The notes under the pieces: model-generated
What the model saw: only the letters and a program-made list of their open reading frames with translations
Databases searched by the model: none
Told to the model about the DNA's origin: nothing
Program-made: the position numbers and the translations under genes
Shown here: positions 25,501-34,336 of the stretch, in pieces
How the letters are laid out: every line of letters begins with the position of its first letter
Position numbering within the stretch: position 1 is the stretch's first letter
Source: Cardiobacteriaceae bacterium
GTDB taxonomy: Bacteria > Pseudomonadota > Gammaproteobacteria > Cardiobacteriales > Cardiobacteriaceae
Length of the DNA stretch: 34,336 nucleotides
NCBI GenBank assembly: GCA_017934275.1
Contig: JAGBJT010000043.1
Location: 1-34,336 of the forward strand
Direction of reading: 5' to 3'

Positions 25501-26803
25501 GTTTGATAAAAAATTCAAAGCCCGTCGCTGCCAAAATTTTCGGATTGATAGGCGGCAAGCACCAATTTTGACCTTGCGGCGCAAGCGGATCAGGAGGAGC
25601 TCCAACTCCGCAATCTAGGCAATAAAGCTCGGAATTTAACCAAGTATCCGCACCGCCTTTCGCACATCCAACCGCCAAATCACCGTAAAAACCAAGCCGC
25701 ATTCCTAATTTTTCTGCCTGCTTTTGCAAACCTGCAAACTGCTCAGCAATCTGCCATTGCAAATACATATAAAAGTCAATTTCCGCCTCATTGCGAGCAG
25801 CAAAAACCGCTACCGCCGCCGATTTCGGTGATTGATATTTTTCTTCCCAAGCAAGCCAACCGTCGCCACGCTGGCGTAATTTGGGATTTTTGGCAATTTG
25901 CGCTTTATCTAGTGCTTCAAATAAAGCAAATCCACGCAAATCTTCACCGCCAGCACGGCAGAAATCAGCGAATTTTTTCTTCATATCCGCGCTACGGCTT
26001 GCCAAAAACGCCTTAAACGAAGCACGCAAAATCTCTTCTTTAACTCGCCAAACAGCGGCGTAATCCACAGTTTCAAGCTCGCGCAAGCGTGCAATTTCTG
26101 GTTCTAGTTTTTGATAAAGCTTTGCTACCGTCTGACTTTTGAAACCAACAACCCGTTCAACCGCTAAATAAATCGGATTAAGCCAAAGCCGCGATGAAGG
26201 GGAATAAGGAGAACACTGTTCGGGACGGGAAGAAAATAAAGCGTGAAGCGGATTGAGACCAATGAAATCAATTTGATATTGCGCGGTTTTCTTTAAGAAT
26301 TCAGATAAATCAACAAAATCACCGATACCGCAGTTACGCGCGCTACGCAAAGAATAAAGCTGCAAAGTGATGCCCGTTGCGGGTTTATCGTCAAGTTCGG
26401 GAATTTCGAAAACTCGCTCCTGGGCGGCAATTACGAAATAACTACGGACAGTTTCACCGTAAAGATTGATTTTGTAATAACCGTCAGCAAGCGGTGGAAC
26501 AAATGCGCGACATAAAGAATCACTGACTTTTTCCAAAGAAAGAACTGTTGTTTTACCGCTTTCATCTTGCAAATCCGCCCGCGTAAAGTTTTCTGCCTCG
26601 CAAGAAAAAAACTGCCAAGACGCAACTTCCGACTGCACCACATTCGCACCAGAGTATTGCCGTAATTTTTCAGGCACGACCTCCAAACGCCGCGCAAAAC
26701 CTTGAATTACCTTGTCAGAAATTTGATAAATATTGCCGTCCGCTCCGCAATATTGCCTCTCAACCAAGTTTTCTGTCTCTCGCGCGAAAAACTCTGTGCT
26801 CAT
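22556..26803 (-). CDS. malQ-glgB: Fused 4-alpha-glucanotransferase / 1,4-alpha-glucan branching enzyme (MalQ-GlgB)
   Basis: 1415 residues; ATG 26803 with gaggtgat upstream. Residues 1 to about 690 are a complete GH77 amylomaltase: [29 protein letters not shown], nucleophile segment [16 protein letters not shown] (about 447), [13 protein letters not shown] and [13 protein letters not shown]. From about 694 ([11 protein letters not shown]) to the end is a complete GH13 branching enzyme with CBM48: [50 protein letters not shown] (about 1091), CIAEEST (about 1144), [20 protein letters not shown] and a C-terminal [10 protein letters not shown]. MalQ rearranges maltodextrins, GlgB adds alpha-1,6 branches. 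In Pasteurella-like clusters malQ and glgB are adjacent separate genes; here the stop between them is gone. No frame break is visible. Confidence 0.96.
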   Translation of the reverse strand: MSTEFFARETENLVERQYCGADGNIYQISDKVIQGFARRLEVVPEKLRQYSGANVVQSEVASWQFFSCEAENFTRADLQDESGKTTVLSLEKVSDSLCRAFVPPLADGYYKINLYGETVRSYFVIAAQERVFEIPELDDKPATGITLQLYSLRSARNCGIGDFVDLSEFLKKTAQYQIDFIGLNPLHALFSSRPEQCSPYSPSSRLWLNPIYLAVERVVGFKSQTVAKLYQKLEPEIARLRELETVDYAAVWRVKEEILRASFKAFLASRSADMKKKFADFCRAGGEDLRGFALFEALDKAQIAKNPKLRQRGDGWLAWEEKYQSPKSAAVAVFAARNEAEIDFYMYLQWQIAEQFAGLQKQAEKLGMRLGFYGDLAVGCAKGGADTWLNSELYCLDCGVGAPPDPLAPQGQNWCLPPINPKILAATGFEFFIKLLRANMRNYSILRLDHAMLLARLWWIKNFDGEENGAYIRYPLDILLAILIVESRRAKCMVIGEDLGIVPDGFRELLKKRGVFAYSVLYFNLHNRPQHDNPQSISVISTHDVAPFAAWWAETDLRKMREFGIFATDAELKKAIDARNAEKMQLFVAMQKNRVLTENEKYPRRGNSILRRAVHQFSAQTAAKLYGIQLENLIAMNKNFNFPGVAEGYPNWAVKLPISLEELPKHREFSQLLSILGDQRMKKAKLAYKIENGEREIIDRLFNAVENDPFAYLGKHHRADGSVVVRTIQPEADAVYLVNRNNGGNICEMQRIDARGLFAAVLPSADTQYRIAIDYKNGDGLVIEDPYRFPSYLGEIDSWLLGQGNHLRPFEYLGAHLQEFDGVKGVHFAVWAPNAKRVSVVGDWNAWDGRRNPMRLQSNIGVWEIFIPGVCENDLYKYEILDANGNLRMKADPYAFGAELRPGTASLVRSLPTRSAAAGKVRNRIEANAVDKPISIYEVHLGSWRRNPENNFWLTYADFARDLVEYVKDMGFTHIELMPVTEYPYDGSWGYQPTGLYAPTSRFGSPQELRDFVHAAHQAGLNVILDWVVGHFPTDESGLQRFDGTALYEHQDPREGYHKDWNTLIYNFGRTEVANFLRGNALYWIERFGFDGLRVDAVASMIYRDYSREDGEWIPNQYGGKENIEAIEFLRRSNQMLRTEAAGAMCIAEESTSFGGVTHDEGLAFQYKWNMGWMNDTLRYMQEDPINRKYHHNKMTFGMIYQYSENFILPLSHDEVVHGKRSILDRMPGDCWQKFANLRAYYGYMWGYPGKKLLFMGDEFAQGREWNYSESLDWYLLEEEGGWHKGVQNFVRDLNRVYKSYPALYQRDQNPGGFEWLVVDDADNSVFVFSRYDHGGNEIIVISNFTPVVRQAYRFGVHRGGRYRVILNSDDKVYNGSGYPIYPEFRAQEQEAHGKPYSISIDLPPLATVFLFRQE

Positions 26804-26955
26804 AACATCACCTCGAAAATGTTTTTTATCTTTATTTATTTTTCAACCGTAAGTAAATAACTATTTATTTTTTACTAATTCACGATAACGGTAAAGATTT
26901 TCTAACAGCAAACTACAATGCCGAGCTCTTATCCACAAAACAATACGGACAAAAT

Positions 26956-28215
26956 ATGTTTGATTCGCAAATGAAAATAGCTGGTTTCGATGATGAACTC
27001 GCCCAAGCAATTGCAGCGGAAAATCAACGACAAGAAGATCACATCGAACTAATCGCATCAGAAAATTATTGCTCTCCAAGAGTGATGGAAGCACAGGGAA
27101 GCGCACTCACTAATAAATATGCCGAAGGTTATCCAGGAAAACGCTATTACGGCGGTTGTGAATTCGTCGATATCGTCGAACGGCTAGCAATCGAAAGAGC
27201 CAAAACATTATTCGGCGCAGATTATGCAAATGTGCAACCGCATTCTGGCTCACAAGCAAATGCCGCCGTATTTTTAGCTCTTCTCAAAGCTGGCGATACC
27301 GTTCTCGGTATGGATTTAGCATCTGGCGGACATCTCACCCACGGCGCAAAAGTCAGCTTTTCTGGCAAAACTTATAAATCTATCGGTTACGGATTAAATC
27401 CTGAAACAGGTTTAATCGATTATGAAAATCTGCAAAATCTCGCAAATGAACACAAGCCGCAAATGATTATTGCGGGATTTTCCGCTTACTCACAAATTCT
27501 TGATTTTGAAAAATTCCGTCAAATCGCGGACAGTGTCGGTGCTTATTTAATGGTGGATATGGCGCATGTAGCTGGATTGGTTGCCGCTGGTTTATATCCA
27601 AATCCTGTTCCTTTCGCTGATGTCGTTACTACAACCACCCACAAAACTTTACGCGGACCGCGCGGCGGTTTAATTTTGGCGAAGGCTAATCCTGAAATCG
27701 AGAAAAAACTCAATTCTGCAATTTTCCCTGGAATTCAAGGCGGACCGTTGATGCATGTGATTGCAGCAAAAGCGGTAGCCTTCCAAGAAGCTCTCGAACC
27801 AAGCTTTCAAGCCTATCAAGAACAAGTTATCGAAAACGCCAAAACAATGGCGAAAATTTTCAACTCTCGCGGCTACGATGTAATTTCAGGCGGCACGAAA
27901 AATCACTTAATGCTCATTAGCCTGATTAAAAAAGGAATTACGGGTAAAGCCGCCGATGAAGCACTCGGTCGCGCTCACATTACGGTGAATAAAAACGCCA
28001 TTCCAAATGACCCGCAACCACCGATGGTTACTAGCGGTTTGCGGATTGGAACGCCTGCGATGACTACTCGCGGTTTTGGTGTAGCGGAAGCGAAGAAGGT
28101 TGCCTCTTGGATTTGCGATATTTTGGACGACATCAACAATGAGGAAAAAATCATCGAAATCCGCGGAAAAGTCGCTGAATTGTGTGCGGAATTTCCCGTA
28201 TATCGTGCTAAATAA
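26956..28215 (+). CDS. glyA: Serine hydroxymethyltransferase
   Basis: 419 residues, normal length. A PLP enzyme converting serine and tetrahydrofolate to glycine and methylene-tetrahydrofolate. Visible: [69 protein letters not shown] and the PLP Schiff-base lysine Lys230 in [14 protein letters not shown], then GIQGGPLMH and the C-terminal [15 protein letters not shown]. It is divergent from malQ-glgB, with a 152-bp shared upstream region (26804-26955) that shows no clear riboswitch. The ribosome-binding site is weak (cgga 9 nt upstream). Confidence 0.96.
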   Translation: MFDSQMKIAGFDDELAQAIAAENQRQEDHIELIASENYCSPRVMEAQGSALTNKYAEGYPGKRYYGGCEFVDIVERLAIERAKTLFGADYANVQPHSGSQANAAVFLALLKAGDTVLGMDLASGGHLTHGAKVSFSGKTYKSIGYGLNPETGLIDYENLQNLANEHKPQMIIAGFSAYSQILDFEKFRQIADSVGAYLMVDMAHVAGLVAAGLYPNPVPFADVVTTTTHKTLRGPRGGLILAKANPEIEKKLNSAIFPGIQGGPLMHVIAAKAVAFQEALEPSFQAYQEQVIENAKTMAKIFNSRGYDVISGGTKNHLMLISLIKKGITGKAADEALGRAHITVNKNAIPNDPQPPMVTSGLRIGTPAMTTRGFGVAEAKKVASWICDILDDINNEEKIIEIRGKVAELCAEFPVYRAK

Positions 28216-28227
28216 TTTTTAAGCTGT

Positions 28228-28285
28228 GAGCGGCAAGGCTTGAAAAATAAATTTAAGTTTTTATAGTGCGCCGCTCTTTTTCTTT
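28228..28285 (+). terminator. Possible terminator between glyA and rpsU
   Basis: gagcggc (28228-28234) and gccgctc (28270-28276) can pair across an AT-rich 35-nt loop, followed by tttttctttt. The loop is long, so strength is uncertain. Confidence 0.4.
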
Positions 28286-28313
28286 TCATTTCAAATAAAT
28301 TTAAGGATATTCA

Positions 28314-28529
28314 ATGCCAAGTATTAAAGTTCGCGATAACGAACCATTTGATGCAGCAATGCGCCGTTTCAAACGCTCTTGTGAAAAAGCAGGAGTTCTT
28401 GCCGAAGTTAGAAGCCGTGAGTTCTACGAAAAACCAACTCAAGAACGCAAACGCAAATTAGTAGCCGCAATTAAACGCAACGCTCGTCGCATCAAAAAAG
28501 AAAAATCACGCTTTGAGCGTCTTTACTAA
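28314..28529 (+). CDS. rpsU: 30S ribosomal protein S21
   Basis: 71 residues, the standard length, with taagga 7 nt upstream. Small basic protein of the 30S subunit needed for initiation. Visible: [20 protein letters not shown], the [20 protein letters not shown] block, and a Lys/Arg-rich tail. It is the first gene of the classic macromolecular-synthesis operon, here rpsU-yqeY-dnaG-rpoD. The hairpin after it (28559-28587) corresponds in position to the E. coli T1 attenuator between rpsU and dnaG. Confidence 0.97.
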   Translation: MPSIKVRDNEPFDAAMRRFKRSCEKAGVLAEVRSREFYEKPTQERKRKLVAAIKRNARRIKKEKSRFERLY

Positions 28530-28558
28530 TTAAAAAGTAAAAATCTGATTTTTTGAAG

Positions 28559-28587
28559 CCGTCTGCCGTTATTTTTACGGCAGACGG
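28559..28587 (+). terminator. Attenuator-type terminator after rpsU
   Basis: Perfect 11-bp stem ccgtctgccgt / acggcagacgg, 7-nt loop, then tttgtt. The T tract is short, which suits partial read-through into yqeY-dnaG-rpoD. Confidence 0.75.
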
Positions 28588-28618
28588 TTTGTTATTTAGT
28601 CTTGAAACTGGAATATTT

Positions 28619-29065
28619 ATGACAATTCGTGAAGACATTAACTCTGCGGTAAAAGACGCTATGCGCGCCAAAGATACCGCCACTCTGCAAACTTTAAGAA
28701 TGCTTACTGCGGCTCTCAAACAAATCGAAATTGATGAAGGTATCGAAATAAATGACGATATCGCAATCAAGGAATTACAACGGCAAGTCAAGCAACGCAA
28801 AGATGCAGCCGCGCAATATCACAAATCTGACCGTCCAGATTTAGCCGAAAAAGAAGAAGCGGAAATTGCGGTGATTTACCGTTTTATGCCCGCGCAAATG
28901 AGCGAAGAAGAAATTGCGCAGTATGTTGATAAAGTTTTTGCAGAAAGCGGACTGCCTGCGACAATTGCATCGATGAGTGTTTTGATGAACAAAATGCGTC
29001 CTGAACTTGAAGGTAAGGCAGATTTGGCTTTGGTCGGTAAATATCTCAAAAGCAAATTGCAATAA
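28619..29065 (+). CDS. yqeY: GatB/YqeY domain protein
   Basis: 148 residues from ATG 28619; the longer frame passes through the terminator. Free-standing YqeY resembles the tail domain of the GatB amidotransferase subunit, which contacts tRNA. Its job alone is not established. Visible: an N-terminal helical part MTIREDINSAVKDAMRAKDT with TLRMLTAALKQIEIDEG, and the C-terminal FMPAQMSEEEIAQYVDKVFA with NKMRPELEGKADLALVGKYL. The family often sits between rpsU and dnaG, as here. The ribosome-binding site is weak. Confidence 0.93.
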   Translation: MTIREDINSAVKDAMRAKDTATLQTLRMLTAALKQIEIDEGIEINDDIAIKELQRQVKQRKDAAAQYHKSDRPDLAEKEEAEIAVIYRFMPAQMSEEEIAQYVDKVFAESGLPATIASMSVLMNKMRPELEGKADLALVGKYLKSKLQ

Positions 29066-29085
29066 AGCATTTTTTCCTTTCGTTA

Positions 29086-29118
29086 TTAAGCGCAATTTCA
29101 ACTTTAAGTTGCGCTTAA
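29086..29118. repeat. Perfect inverted repeat between yqeY and dnaG
   Basis: ttaagcgcaa and ttgcgcttaa flank a smaller nested palindrome caactt-taagttg. Neither side carries a T run, so it is not a normal terminator. It could be an RNA processing hairpin or a protein site within the operon. Confidence 0.5.
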
Positions 29119-29161
29119 AAAATTCCCGTTTTCACAGCATTCCAAAATTTCCGCTCACTCG

Positions 29162-30844
29162 ATGAATAGACGCATTGAAAATTCTTTCATTAACGAACTA
29201 TTGGAGCAAGGCGATTTGAAAGCTTTGCTTGTTTCCAAAGGTATCGAGTTCAAAAAAAATTCTGGCAATGATTCTTTTGCCAACTGCCCTTTTCATAATG
29301 AAAAAACTCCGTCTTTTGCGGTGCATCGCAATGAGCAGTATTACTACTGTTTCGGCTGCCACAAAAGCGGTAATGCCTTGCGTTTTTTGATGGATTATGA
29401 AAATTTGAGTTTTGTTGAGGCGGTTGAAAGTTATGCGGAATTTGTAGGTCTTGCTGTTCGTTACGAGCAAAATTCCTACTTCAACCCCGAAAAATCGCAG
29501 GAAGAAAAGGCAAAAATCGAGTTGGGATTAGAACTTTTGGCGGAAGCCGCAAATTTCTTCAAGGAGCAGCTCTTTCATCTTCCGAACGCCGAAGCAGCCC
29601 GTAATTACATCAATTCCCGCAAGTTAAATCGGCAATCGTTGGACAATTTTGCACTCGGTTATGCGCCATTCGGAAATTTGGTTTTGGAGCGATTTGCGGA
29701 TAAATACGGCAGAAATTTGCTGCAAGAAGTCGGGCTTGTCCGTGAAAAAGACGGTGATTTTTATGACTATTTCCGCGATCGGATAATTTTTCCCATTCAC
29801 AACCGTCGCGGTCAGATTATTGCTTTCGGTGCGCGCTCACTCGGTAAACAAGAACCAAAATACTTAAATTCTCCCGACAGCAACTGGTTTCACAAGGGTA
29901 GCGAGTTTTACGGCTTATTTCAAGCAAAGCAAAATCGCGCAAAGTCGCTAATCGTTTGCGAAGGTTATATGGACTGCATCAAACTCGCGCAATACGGTTT
30001 TACAAATGCGGTAGCCGCACTGGGAACAGCTTTCGGCGAAAAACATTGCGAAATTCTCAAAAAAAATTGCGAGCAGGTTTATTTTTGTTTTGACGGTGAT
30101 ACCGCGGGATTGAATGCGGCAAAAAAAGCTCTGCAAATCGTTTTCAGCAATTTTGAGGAAAAAATCGATTGGCGTTTTGTATTTATGCCCGACGGTGAAG
30201 ATCCTGATTCCTTGCTGGATAACAACGGTCGCGACGGATTTTTACGGGTTTTAGATGCAGGAATTAGTCCTTCGCAGTTTTTGGAAAAATTGCTCGGCAT
30301 CGACGAAAAAAGCCGTAAATCCAAGCGCAATGTCGAAGAAACAAACCGCCTTGCATTTGAGGCTGGCAATTGGCTTTCACTTTTACCGAATTCGAATTAC
30401 CGTGATTTACTCCAACAGCAGCTGCAAAACCAGCTGGCATCAGCAATTACGCTAGAAGGTAGAAATTATCAAAACCCAAGGCAGCAGCAAAATCGCTCCT
30501 CATATTCATACAGCAAAACCGCTAATCCGCCGCCAAAACGCGAACACCGTCTGCTCGCAATGTTTGCTAACCACCCGAATTGGCGGATAAATCAGGAAAT
30601 CAGCCCTGCTCTCGCCGATTTATCTCTTGAAATGCCGCATCTCAACGAGCTTATTTACCTTGCCCGTTCTGGCGCGGACAGCGTCCTACTCAAAGAAAAA
30701 TTACAGGAGTGGCAAATTTTTATCCGTGAAACAAAAAATCAATTAGACGAAGAACAGCAAAAAAACGAATTCACCGCCGCTCTGCAAACGCTAGAAGAAA
30801 AATGCCGTGAGGTTCGCCTGCGGCTTGAAAAATTCAAGGCATAA
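29162..30844 (+). CDS. dnaG: DNA primase
   Basis: 560 residues, slightly shorter than the 581 of E. coli. It makes RNA primers at the replication fork. Visible: the CHC2 zinc finger C42-x2-H45 ... C63-x2-C66 ([23 protein letters not shown]), the RNA-polymerase domain with [20 protein letters not shown] and [14 protein letters not shown], and the Toprim core LIVCEGYMD plus [18 protein letters not shown] low-complexity Gln/Asn/Ser linker (about 430-460) leads to the C-terminal DnaB-binding helical domain. Fourth function in the macromolecular-synthesis operon; rpoD starts 41 nt downstream. Confidence 0.97.
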   Translation: MNRRIENSFINELLEQGDLKALLVSKGIEFKKNSGNDSFANCPFHNEKTPSFAVHRNEQYYYCFGCHKSGNALRFLMDYENLSFVEAVESYAEFVGLAVRYEQNSYFNPEKSQEEKAKIELGLELLAEAANFFKEQLFHLPNAEAARNYINSRKLNRQSLDNFALGYAPFGNLVLERFADKYGRNLLQEVGLVREKDGDFYDYFRDRIIFPIHNRRGQIIAFGARSLGKQEPKYLNSPDSNWFHKGSEFYGLFQAKQNRAKSLIVCEGYMDCIKLAQYGFTNAVAALGTAFGEKHCEILKKNCEQVYFCFDGDTAGLNAAKKALQIVFSNFEEKIDWRFVFMPDGEDPDSLLDNNGRDGFLRVLDAGISPSQFLEKLLGIDEKSRKSKRNVEETNRLAFEAGNWLSLLPNSNYRDLLQQQLQNQLASAITLEGRNYQNPRQQQNRSSYSYSKTANPPPKREHRLLAMFANHPNWRINQEISPALADLSLEMPHLNELIYLARSGADSVLLKEKLQEWQIFIRETKNQLDEEQQKNEFTAALQTLEEKCREVRLRLEKFKA

Positions 30845-30885
30845 CTCCATTTTCCGCCCGCCTCAAACAAAAAGGACATTTCATA

Positions 30886-33840
30886 ATGGCTACAAAAACC
30901 ACTTCTTCCAAAACATCTTCCAAGGCAAAATCATCTTCAACATCCGCAAAATCCAACAAAACAACTAGCAAAACCACGAGCAGCAATAAAAAAGAAAACA
31001 CGGATAACAACAAACTCTCCGCCAAGGAAAAGGTTAAAGCTGCACTTCTAGCAAAAAAATCAGCTAGCAAAGCAACAAACAAAACTGCGGAAAAGGCGGT
31101 AAGTAAAGCAACAAATAAAACGGATAAAAAAACAGCTACTACTGAAAAAACTGCGGCAAAAAAATCCGCAAGTCAAAAAAACACTACCAAAACTACCGCT
31201 GCAAAAAAAGACACTAAATCAGCAACCGCAAGCAGCAATAAAACGGCAAAAAATGCTGCGACTAAAACTACAAAAAACGCTCAAAAAGACACTAAAACTG
31301 CAAATAAAACAACAGCAAAGACCGAAATAAAAGCTAAAAAAACAACTGCAAAGACAACTCTCAAAGAAGAAATCACTGCTAGCAGGAGAAAAAACAGCCC
31401 AGCGGATACAAAAACAACCGCCAAAACAACAACCGAAAACCGCCGAAATTTGCTTGCACTGACGGCACATACGGATACAAAAACAACCGCCAAAGCAACA
31501 ACTGAAAACACCAGCGCAAAAAAAGTAGCGGAACAAAAAACTAGTAATAAACCGTCCAAAGCTCTGATTAGAGACCTACTCGCTCGCGGCAAAGAAAAAG
31601 GAAAAATCCGCTTCGGTGAAATCAAAAAAGTGCTGCAAATCACGGAAGAAAACGATGCAATCGTCGTCAAAAATCCTGTCGTGCTGAAAGTGTTAAACGC
31701 CTTCGCGGAACTAGATATCCGTATTACAGGTCTTCCGAATACGAAAAAAATTCCAATAGCAATCGAAAAAGAAGAAGTTAAACAGGAAGTTAAAACCAAA
31801 GAACTTTCCTATGAATTAAAAGAAAAACTTAAAGTCTTACGGGAAGCAAGCGCGAAGCAAGCTAATCAAACCATCGAAGAAGACGAATTGGAGCTCGAAG
31901 CCGAAGAAGAAATGCAGGAAATTCTCGACGAATTAGTCGAGCGCGGCAGAGATAACGGCGAAATTACCTTCGAAGAAATCAAAGACATTCTTCCGAATGA
32001 AATCTCGCTGGAAAGCAAAAATATGACTAACAACAGTCTTATCAACAAAATTTTGCAATATCTCACCGAGCAGGAAATAACCGTCATCGACGCGCCAGAA
32101 CTTGACGCAACCGCTGGCGAAATCAAAGCCGAAGACGAAAAACAACAAACCAAAAACACCGAAGTCGGTCGCACTACCGATCCCGTGCGGATGTATATGC
32201 GCGAAATGGGGCAATATTCCCTCATCAATCAATCAACCGAAATCGAAATCTCTAAACGCCTTGAACACGGTTTAAGCAGTGTGCGCGATAGCTTGGCGCA
32301 GTTTCCACTCTCGATGATGACTTTGTCGGATATCTTCCAGCGCACGGAAAGCGGTCAATGGAAGCTCGGCGACTTCATTACTGACTACTGCCTCGTTGAA
32401 GATATGGACGATAAATCCCTAGAAGCATTAGCCGCAAATCAGGCAGCAGCAGAAGCCGCAGCTAATCAAGAAAATTCAGACGATGCGGAAAATTTAGATG
32501 ATGACAATCAAGAAGTCCCCGACGATATTGCAGACGAAGATTCTTCCGACGACGACGAAGAAAACGAAGACGGCGAGCCAAATAAACCTTTCGGTAAAAA
32601 AAATAAACCGAATCCCAACAACGCAAAAGCAGAAAAATTACAACGGGCACGAGAAAAAATGCTCGAATTTGAAGAGCTCATCGCTAAATTACGCGACACA
32701 TACTCCAAAGGTAGCAAAGCATTAGAAAGCAAGGCGGGACAAAAACTGATGAGCGATATTCAGGAATTTCACCGCGGATTTTTCTTCACCAATAAAGCTG
32801 TTGAATTGATGGAAGCAAGAATCCAAAAACCAGCCGAACAAATCAGCAAAATCGATCAAAAAATCCGTCAAATCGCGGTAAATAAAGCAGGTTTGCCAAC
32901 GAGATATTTCATCAAAGCTTTTAACGGTAACGAAGAAAACCCAAATTTCCTAAACGAAGAACTCAAAAAGAAAACGCTTTATGCAGAAAGATTGCGCAAT
33001 TTGATGCCCGAAATCAACAAACTGCAATTGGAACTGGTCGCAATTTCCGAAAAATATCAAATGCCATCAGAAAAAATCCGTAGTCTGTATAAAACCATCA
33101 TCGCAGGACATAAAGAAGCTTTCAAAGCCAAAGAGGAAATGGTGCATGCCAACTTGCGGCTAGTAATTTCAATTGCAAAAAAATTCGCCAACCGCGGAAT
33201 GTCATTTATCGACCTCATCCAAGAAGGAAATATCGGTTTGATGAAAGCCGTAGATAAATTCGAATACCGTCGCGGATTTAAGTTTTCAACTTATGCAACT
33301 TGGTGGATACGGCAGGCAATTACCCGTTCAATCGCCGACCAAGCCCGCACTATCCGCGTCCCAGTTCATATGATTGAAACCATCAACAAAATGAAACGAG
33401 CCTCACGCGCTCTCGAACAGCAACTCGGTCGTGAACCAACTACCGAAGAAATCGCCCAAGAAATGGGTATCGATGAGCAAAAAATTCTCAAAGTTATCAA
33501 AATTGCAAAAGAACCCGTTTCTACCGAAAGCCCCGTCGGTGATGATGATGATGCACATCTCGGCGATTTCATCGAGGATACAAATATCCGCTCACCTGTT
33601 GAAAGCGCAACCGATAAAGCATTGGAAGAAGCAGTCAATACCGCTTTGAAAGGATTATCTCCTCGCGAAGAAAGAGTTTTACGAATGCGCTTCGGTATTG
33701 GTCTTACAACAGATCACACTTTGGAAGAAGTCGGTAAGCAGTTCGAAGTTACCCGCGAGCGAATCCGCCAAATCGAAACCAAAGCTATCCGCCGCCTCAA
33801 ACACCCAAAACGAGCAGAAATTATCAAATCCTTTATTTGA
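30886..33840 (+). CDS. rpoD: RNA polymerase sigma factor RpoD with H1-like N-terminal extension and two region-1.1-like modules
   Basis: 984 residues against 613 in E. coli; ATG with aaagga 10 nt upstream. Residues 1 to about 222 are Lys/Ala/Thr/Ser low-complexity sequence ([20 protein letters not shown] and onward), like histone H1 tails. Two similar modules follow: [22 protein letters not shown] (from 225) and [21 protein letters not shown] (from 345), both resembling sigma region 1.1. Region 1.2 begins about 430 ([15 protein letters not shown]). An acidic nonconserved segment spans about 520-590. Region 2 has [20 protein letters not shown] and [20 protein letters not shown], region 3 [20 protein letters not shown], and region 4 ends [20 protein letters not shown]. 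This is the housekeeping sigma. Many betaproteobacterial RpoDs have a Lys/Ala-rich tail; I do not know the doubled 1.1 module elsewhere. Confidence 0.97.
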   Translation: MATKTTSSKTSSKAKSSSTSAKSNKTTSKTTSSNKKENTDNNKLSAKEKVKAALLAKKSASKATNKTAEKAVSKATNKTDKKTATTEKTAAKKSASQKNTTKTTAAKKDTKSATASSNKTAKNAATKTTKNAQKDTKTANKTTAKTEIKAKKTTAKTTLKEEITASRRKNSPADTKTTAKTTTENRRNLLALTAHTDTKTTAKATTENTSAKKVAEQKTSNKPSKALIRDLLARGKEKGKIRFGEIKKVLQITEENDAIVVKNPVVLKVLNAFAELDIRITGLPNTKKIPIAIEKEEVKQEVKTKELSYELKEKLKVLREASAKQANQTIEEDELELEAEEEMQEILDELVERGRDNGEITFEEIKDILPNEISLESKNMTNNSLINKILQYLTEQEITVIDAPELDATAGEIKAEDEKQQTKNTEVGRTTDPVRMYMREMGQYSLINQSTEIEISKRLEHGLSSVRDSLAQFPLSMMTLSDIFQRTESGQWKLGDFITDYCLVEDMDDKSLEALAANQAAAEAAANQENSDDAENLDDDNQEVPDDIADEDSSDDDEENEDGEPNKPFGKKNKPNPNNAKAEKLQRAREKMLEFEELIAKLRDTYSKGSKALESKAGQKLMSDIQEFHRGFFFTNKAVELMEARIQKPAEQISKIDQKIRQIAVNKAGLPTRYFIKAFNGNEENPNFLNEELKKKTLYAERLRNLMPEINKLQLELVAISEKYQMPSEKIRSLYKTIIAGHKEAFKAKEEMVHANLRLVISIAKKFANRGMSFIDLIQEGNIGLMKAVDKFEYRRGFKFSTYATWWIRQAITRSIADQARTIRVPVHMIETINKMKRASRALEQQLGREPTTEEIAQEMGIDEQKILKVIKIAKEPVSTESPVGDDDDAHLGDFIEDTNIRSPVESATDKALEEAVNTALKGLSPREERVLRMRFGIGLTTDHTLEEVGKQFEVTRERIRQIETKAIRRLKHPKRAEIIKSFI
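31405..31509 (+). repeat. Internal 36-bp direct repeat in the rpoD tail
   Basis: Two 36-bp copies starting at 31405 and 31474 (69 bp apart) with two mismatches, encoding [12 protein letters not shown] and [12 protein letters not shown]. The spacer ([10 protein letters not shown]) is unlike the surrounding Lys-rich sequence. It shows how the extension grows by duplication. Confidence 0.75.
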
Positions 33841-33852
33841 TATTGCTTACTA

Positions 33853-33954
33853 TAGTCGTTCCATTTCAAAATAATAGCGTTCTCTTCGCCTTGCCGTATT
33901 CTAGATACAGTCTTTAAGCTCGCTACTTTGTCTTATTTTGAACTGAAACGACTA
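33853..33954 (+). mobile_element. Correia-like element, copy 5
   Basis: 102 bp, flanked by TA (33851-33852, 33955-33956), 12 nt after the rpoD stop. It shares gttccatttc, tctttaagctcgct and gaactgaaacgacta with copy 2, and lacks part of the central actgcg block. Confidence 0.8.
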
Positions 33955-33987
33955 TACAAGCAAACTATTCTCTAAAAAAATAAAAAA

Positions 33988-34020
33988 TCCGCCGTTTTTT
34001 TTACACGGCGGATTTTTTAT
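33988..34020 (+). terminator. Terminator of the rpsU-yqeY-dnaG-rpoD operon
   Basis: aatccgccg / cggcggatt stem with a T-rich loop and a following T run. It lies about 150 nt after rpoD, with the mobile element in between. Confidence 0.75.
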
Positions 34021-34026
34021 TTTCAC

Positions 34027-34183
34027 CGTCATTGCGAGGCTTACCAAGGGCAAGGCGTGGCAATCTCCTGACCGTTACCGTCATTTTGAGCGCAGCGAAA
34101 AATCTCACCGCAACCGTCATTTTGAGCCGTCAAACGAAAAATCTCACAGCAACCGTCATTTTGAGCCGCAGGCGAAAAATCTC
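34027..34183 (+). repeat. Four tandem REP-like units (CGTCATTkTGAGCsG...AATCTC)
   Basis: Units start at 34027, 34079, 34115 and 34154. Each opens CGTCATT(G/T)(C/T)GAG and ends AATCTC; units are about 30-42 bp. The unit at 34079 reads cgtcattttgagcgcagcg then aaaaatctc. They are related to the gtcattctgaaccgaagg arm at 5500. They occupy most of the gene-free stretch 33841-34277 together with the element at 33853 and the terminator at 33988. Confidence 0.7.
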
Positions 34184-34197
34184 TGCCGCAAATCTTC

Positions 34198-34225
34198 TTG
34201 ACAAATTCTTATTCATTTTTATAAT
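34198..34225 (+). promoter_or_regulatory. Consensus sigma-70 promoter before the right-edge gene
   Basis: TTGACA (34198-34203), 16-nt spacer, TATAAT (34220-34225): both hexamers perfect. The predicted start at about 34232 leaves a leader of about 45 nt to the ATG at 34278. Such a strong promoter suggests a highly expressed product to the right of the window. Confidence 0.7.
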
Positions 34226-34277
34226 CGCCCTGCTTTATTCGTAAAGCGTAATTTTTAATTTATTACAGGAAATTTAT

Positions 34278-34336
34278 ATGAAAAATTTATTGACAAACTC
34301 GTCGAAAGATGGTACGATGAGCCATCGGATGGCGGG
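34278..34336 (+). CDS. Start of an unidentified gene, cut by the window edge
   Basis: ATG at 34278 with acagga 7 nt upstream and a perfect promoter before it. The 19 visible codons read MKNLLTNSSKDGTMSHRMA and do not identify a family. A caution: TTGACA-17-TACGAT occurs at 34290-34318 inside this frame, so the true downstream feature could instead be a stable-RNA operon with tandem promoters. Confidence 0.35.
   Translation, partial: MKNLLTNSSKDGTMSHRMA

Noticed and set aside
26804-26955. Glycine riboswitch or other leader RNA before glyA
   Set aside because: The short AT-rich interval shows no conserved paired core.
31219-31799. Minus-strand open frames opposite the rpoD tail
   Set aside because: They are Cys/Phe/Val-rich mirror images of Lys/Thr-rich coding sequence, with no start signals.
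34027-34183. CRISPR array
   Set aside because: The units vary in length and sequence and have no uniform spacers; they are REP-like repeats. No cas genes are present.

Overview
The window comes from an AT-rich proteobacterial chromosome, most likely a betaproteobacterium near Neisseriaceae or a related host-associated lineage. The supporting signs are rpsU-yqeY-dnaG-rpoD gene order, a Lys/Ala/Thr-rich N-terminal extension on the housekeeping sigma factor, about 105-bp Correia-like TATAGT...ACTATA inverted-repeat elements, and recombining toxin/immunity cassettes. Placement rests on gene content only; no 16S rRNA or established DNA-uptake-sequence enrichment is visible, so a gammaproteobacterium is not excluded.

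Layout. (1) 1-1776: the 3' end of a polymorphic-toxin locus. It holds a toxin C-terminus with its immunity gene, then a silent cassette (Ntox50-like toxin plus immunity gene) that starts with an 80-bp copy of the upstream linker. The silent toxin is split by a 103-bp mobile element. (2) 2084-5226: a TonB-dependent outer-membrane receptor broken by one frameshift. (3) 5624-7319: homoserine dehydrogenase and ClpS. (4) 7552-10712: P-II protein, AmtB and an AGCS sodium/amino-acid symporter. (5) 10897-14473: coaD, then, on the minus strand, isocitrate lyase and class II aldolase. (6) About 14785-14892: a strong promoter, a short CU-rich transcript and a terminator, read here as a candidate small RNA. 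(7) 14980-26803, minus strand: a glycogen cluster in the order malQ-glgB fusion, maltose-acetyltransferase-like gene, glgX, glgC, glgA, and an exported protein of unknown function. (8) 26956-33840: glyA, rpsU, yqeY, dnaG and rpoD. (9) 33841-34336: mobile element, terminator, REP-like repeats, a consensus promoter and the start of another gene.

How the genes fit together. GlgC makes ADP-glucose, GlgA polymerises it, the MalQ-GlgB fusion joins maltodextrin rearrangement and branching on one chain, and GlgX debranches. No glycogen phosphorylase gene is in the window. Isocitrate lyase (glyoxylate shunt) and aldolase point to a metabolism that can run gluconeogenically. P-II/AmtB handle ammonium.

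The most unusual items are: a GlgX carrying an about 190-residue N-terminal region that resembles the helix-turn-helix DNA-binding modules of Mu-type transposases; a 984-residue RpoD with two region-1.1-like modules behind a histone-H1-like tail; a one-chain MalQ-GlgB; the anti-Shine-Dalgarno small RNA candidate; a 17-A homopolymer at the glgX promoter; and a mobile element whose removal, with one TA, exactly restores a toxin reading frame.
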